DNA from: JASLDZ01 sp965199975
GTDB taxonomy: Bacteria; Pseudomonadota; Alphaproteobacteria; Caulobacterales; Caulobacteraceae
Assembly: GCA_965199975.1 (NCBI GenBank)
Contig: OZ241340.1
Coordinates: forward strand, 1,798,001 to 1,862,000
DNA: 64,000 nucleotides
Reading direction: 5' to 3'
Part shown: in pieces, positions 58,328 to 64,000 of the stretch
Position numbering within the stretch: position 1 is the first letter of the stretch
Layout: every line of letters starts with the position of its first letter
Notes under the pieces: generated by a model
Database searches by the model: none
Told to the model about the DNA's origin: nothing
What the model saw: only the letters and a program-made list of their open reading frames with translations
Position numbers and translations under genes: made by a program

Positions 58328-59346
58328 TCAGCGCGCGTGCACGCGGCGGCGCCAGCGGGTGAAGAGCTCGGGCCAGAGCTGGGCGGGCAGCTCCGGCGGC
58401 AGGCTGACGCCGAAGCCGTGGCCGCCCTGCTGGAACAGGTGCAGCTCTGTGGACACGCCGTTGCGGCGCAGGGCCGCGTCGAGGATCAGGCTGTTGTCCG
58501 GGCTCACGACGTTGTCGTCGAGACTTTGGGCGACGAACGTGGGCGGCGTGTCAGGGCGCACGTGGGTCTGCACCGAGAGCGCCGTGGCGCGGGTCCTGTC
58601 CTCGCCGATCAAGGCGCGGCGCGAGCCCGTCTCGGCGTAGGGCGCTTCGAGCGTCACCACCGGGTACAACAACCCCGCGTATTGCGGGCGGAGGCTGTGG
58701 CGATCGGCGGCGTCGACGGGCGCGTAGGTGCTGCGGTGGAACGCCGTCGCCATGCGGCCGGCCAGGTGGCCTCCGGCGGACAGGCCGAGCACCCCCGTAG
58801 CCCGGGGATCGCGGCCGTGCCGCTGCGCGTCGGCGCGCACGAGCCGTATCGCACGTTGGGCGTCCTGCAGCGGCGCGTCGGCCTCGTCTGGCCAACCCAG
58901 GCGGTCGGCGGGAAGCCGGTAGGCGAGAACGAAGACGGTGGAGCCGCCGGGCGACAGCACCCGCGCCACCGACGAACCCTCGTTGTCCCAGGAGACGTAG
59001 CTGTAGCCACCGCCCGGCAGGACCAGGAGCGACGTCCCGTCCGGCGTTTCGGGGCGCCACACGGCGAGCACGGGACGGGCGAAGCCTCTGATGTCGCCAC
59101 GCAGCTCGGGGCGCGCGGGCGCGCGGCCACGCCAGGCTGCGACGTGTTCGGCTCCGGGCGGCCGGCCTCCGGGCCACACGTCCATCACCGCCGCGGGCGG
59201 AAGGCCCGGGTTCACGGGCAGGCGTGGCGCGTAGGGCGCCGCGCGGGCGGGCGAGGACGCCGGCGATCTCGCCTGCGCCGCGCTCGCAGCGGTTGCGGCG
59301 GGCAGGGCGCCGGCGGCGGCGAGGAGGGTGCGGCGGTCGAGGCTGC

Positions 59347-59350
<4 letters not shown>
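58328..59350 (-). CDS. Exported alpha/beta hydrolase, acetyl-xylan esterase-like
   Basis: A 340-residue exported esterase. The Tat-type signal peptide begins LDRRTLLAAAGALPA, ending in SAAQA. The fold motifs are LLVLPGGGYSYVSWDNEGSSVA (HGG-like oxyanion), the nucleophile GLSAGGHLAGRMA, the acid in AQSLDDNVVSP and the His in QQGGHGFGV. It resembles esterases acting on acylated sugars. The start overlaps the stop of the hydantoinase gene upstream by four bases. Confidence 0.88.
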
Positions 59351-63006
<3,656 letters not shown>

Positions 63007-63134
63007 GCGCTGCGCGGGGATGCCGCCGTGCTCGAACACGTCAAGGCGCCCTCCGCCTTCGCTGCGCTCTGCGGCCGTGACGCGACCTGCGCCTCGTGCC
63101 GCTCCGCTCACCACAGAGACTCCGGAAACGCGCC

Positions 63135-63233
63135 CTAATTCTCGCGCGCCGCAGGCGCGATCACCCTCTCTCGCGCGGCCCAGATGGCCAACCCCATGCC
63201 GATGCCGAAGGCGAAGAAGGCGGCCGGTTTCAT
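63135..63233 (-). CDS. Possible 32-residue membrane microprotein
   Basis: An ATG at 63233 opens a 32-codon frame ending in TAG at 63135. It encodes MKPAAFFAFGIGMGLAIWAARERV, a hydrophobic glycine-rich helix followed by basic residues, a typical small membrane-protein shape. It starts 4 bp after the stop of the TPM protein and is followed by the hydantoinase gene on the same strand. There is no independent evidence of expression. Confidence 0.45.
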   Translation of the reverse strand: MKPAAFFAFGIGMGLAIWAARERVIAPAAREN

Positions 63234-63237
63234 CGGT

Positions 63238-63921
63238 TCAGATCTCGATCAGCTCGTCGGGCACGGTATTGGGGTTCGTGGCCTCGCCGATGGGGAAGTG
63301 CTTGGCTAGGACCTCGCCGCACAGTCCCACGGCGTCGACGAAGCCGCCCGCCAGGTCGCTGCGCCGCATGCCCTGCTGCACCGCGCGCACCGCCGCGGCC
63401 CATGCCGCGTCGCCCCCAACCGCCGCCTGTATGCCGGCCTCGGCCAGCACCTCGACGCGATGGTCGTGCAGCGAGCCCAGGATCATCACGCCGGTGCGCG
63501 CCGGATCGGTGGACATGCCGGTGGCCAGAAACTGCTGGGCGGCGACGCGGTGCACCCGGTGGGTCTTCAAGGCGCCCGGCGTCAGGTGGCGTCGCACGAA
63601 GGGGATGCAGGCGAGGAGCCATACAGCCAGGAAGAACAGGACCTGGAACAGGGCGAAGACCTCGACCGCCGCGGTGGGCGCCACCGCCTGCACGCCCGAG
63701 CTCCAGTCGCCCGCGCCGGGCCAGGCCAGCGGCCACAGCGCCACCGGCGCCAGCAGCGGCGGGACGAGCAGCGCCAGCGCCGCTGCCCAGGCCAGCGGCA
63801 CCTCGCGGTAGCGCGAGCACTCCTGCGCCAGCACGCATACGATCTCGCCCGAGGTGGCGTTCTCCGCCGCGGCCACCGCCTCGGCCACCCGCGCGCGGTC
63901 TTGCGGACTCATGCGGCTCAC
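63238..63921 (-). CDS. TPM domain protein
   Basis: A 227-residue protein. It starts MSPQDRARVAEAVAAAENATSGEIVCVLA, the usual TPM domain opening (residues near the N-terminus), continues with two transmembrane helices (WAAALALLVPPLLAPVALWPL and FALFQVLFFLAVWLLACIPF) inserted in the domain, and resumes with the second part AGIQAAVGGDAAWAAAVRAVQQGM. The GTG at 63921 overlaps the stop of the upstream gene (GTGA), or the ATG at 63912 is used. These proteins act at the membrane, role unclear. Confidence 0.83.
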   Translation of the reverse strand: MSRMSPQDRARVAEAVAAAENATSGEIVCVLAQECSRYREVPLAWAAALALLVPPLLAPVALWPLAWPGAGDWSSGVQAVAPTAAVEVFALFQVLFFLAVWLLACIPFVRRHLTPGALKTHRVHRVAAQQFLATGMSTDPARTGVMILGSLHDHRVEVLAEAGIQAAVGGDAAWAAAVRAVQQGMRRSDLAGGFVDAVGLCGEVLAKHFPIGEATNPNTVPDELIEI

Positions 63922-64000
63922 CAGCTGCCCGAGGCGCCGCCGCCCCCTCCCGATCCGCCACCGCCGCTGAAGCCGCCCCCGCCGCCGCCGCCGAAGCCGC
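63918..64000 (-). CDS. C-terminal end of a glycine-rich protein, probably a TPM family member, cut by window edge
   Basis: Only the last 26 residues are visible: a run of glycines with Phe, Ser and a final GASGSW, then TGA at 63918. Glycine-rich, Ser/Phe-containing tails are typical of secreted TPM proteins that are encoded next to a second TPM gene and LemA. Its stop overlaps the next start by four bases. Confidence 0.6.
   Translation of the reverse strand, partial: GFGGGGGGGFSGGGGSGGGGGASGSW

Noticed and set aside
63020..63134. Possible further copy of the dispersed repeat near the start of the hydantoinase gene
   Set aside because: Only short strings such as GTCAAGGCG and AGACTCCGGAAAC are shared; the modules of the element are not in order.

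Overview
The window is very GC-rich and densely coded, and it reads as the chromosome of an alphaproteobacterium, most likely of the order Caulobacterales. The main evidence is a PodJ-like polar localisation factor, an HdaA-type replication regulator, an inactive-type dihydroorotase next to pyrB, a perfect CtrA box (TTAA-N7-TTAA) upstream of podJ, and the order dnaN, recF, gyrB. No prophage, insertion sequence, CRISPR array or plasmid gene was seen. The assignment is inferred from gene families, not from a marker such as 16S rRNA.

Layout. 1-6.7 kb: the 3' part of hdaA, a decayed SDR fragment, a MATE pump and several redox or accessory genes. 6.7-15.2 kb: a translation block with tRNA-Trp, secE, nusG, rplK, rplA, prfB and arsC. 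A GDSL autotransporter esterase and a FadL-type porin separate nusG from rplK, and a large inverted repeat separates rplA from prfB. 15.2-26.4 kb: exonuclease III, clpX, rarA, an RluA-family enzyme, pth, rplY and prs. 26.5-35.1 kb: gyrB, recF, a 37-codon membrane microprotein on the opposite strand, dnaN, a DUF3429 protein and podJ. 35-43 kb: accessory enzymes (serine hydrolase, cytochrome b561, thioesterase, acyl-CoA dehydrogenase, UDG-family protein) and a YqjI-like PadR regulator with two palindromic operators. 42.7-51.9 kb: pyrimidine genes (pyrC-like, pyrB, pyrE) and the chain pyrE-pdxJ-acpS-lepB-rnc-era, in which every junction overlaps by four bases. 52-64 kb: recO, parC, an aldo/keto reductase, a regulator plus membrane-protein pair with two TTTCC-N5-GGAAA operators, an esterase, a fused HyuA-HyuB protein and a TPM-domain operon that leaves the window.

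The points most worth a second look are the programmed +1 frameshift in prfB, which makes single-frame gene calls lose the first 23 codons; the probable CTG start of the exonuclease III gene; a dispersed two-hairpin repeat present as a long inverted pair and a third copy 34 kb away; the 37-residue membrane protein between recF and dnaN; and the two operator pairs. Most of the window is conserved housekeeping sequence, and I did not find a clearly new multi-gene system such as a defence island.
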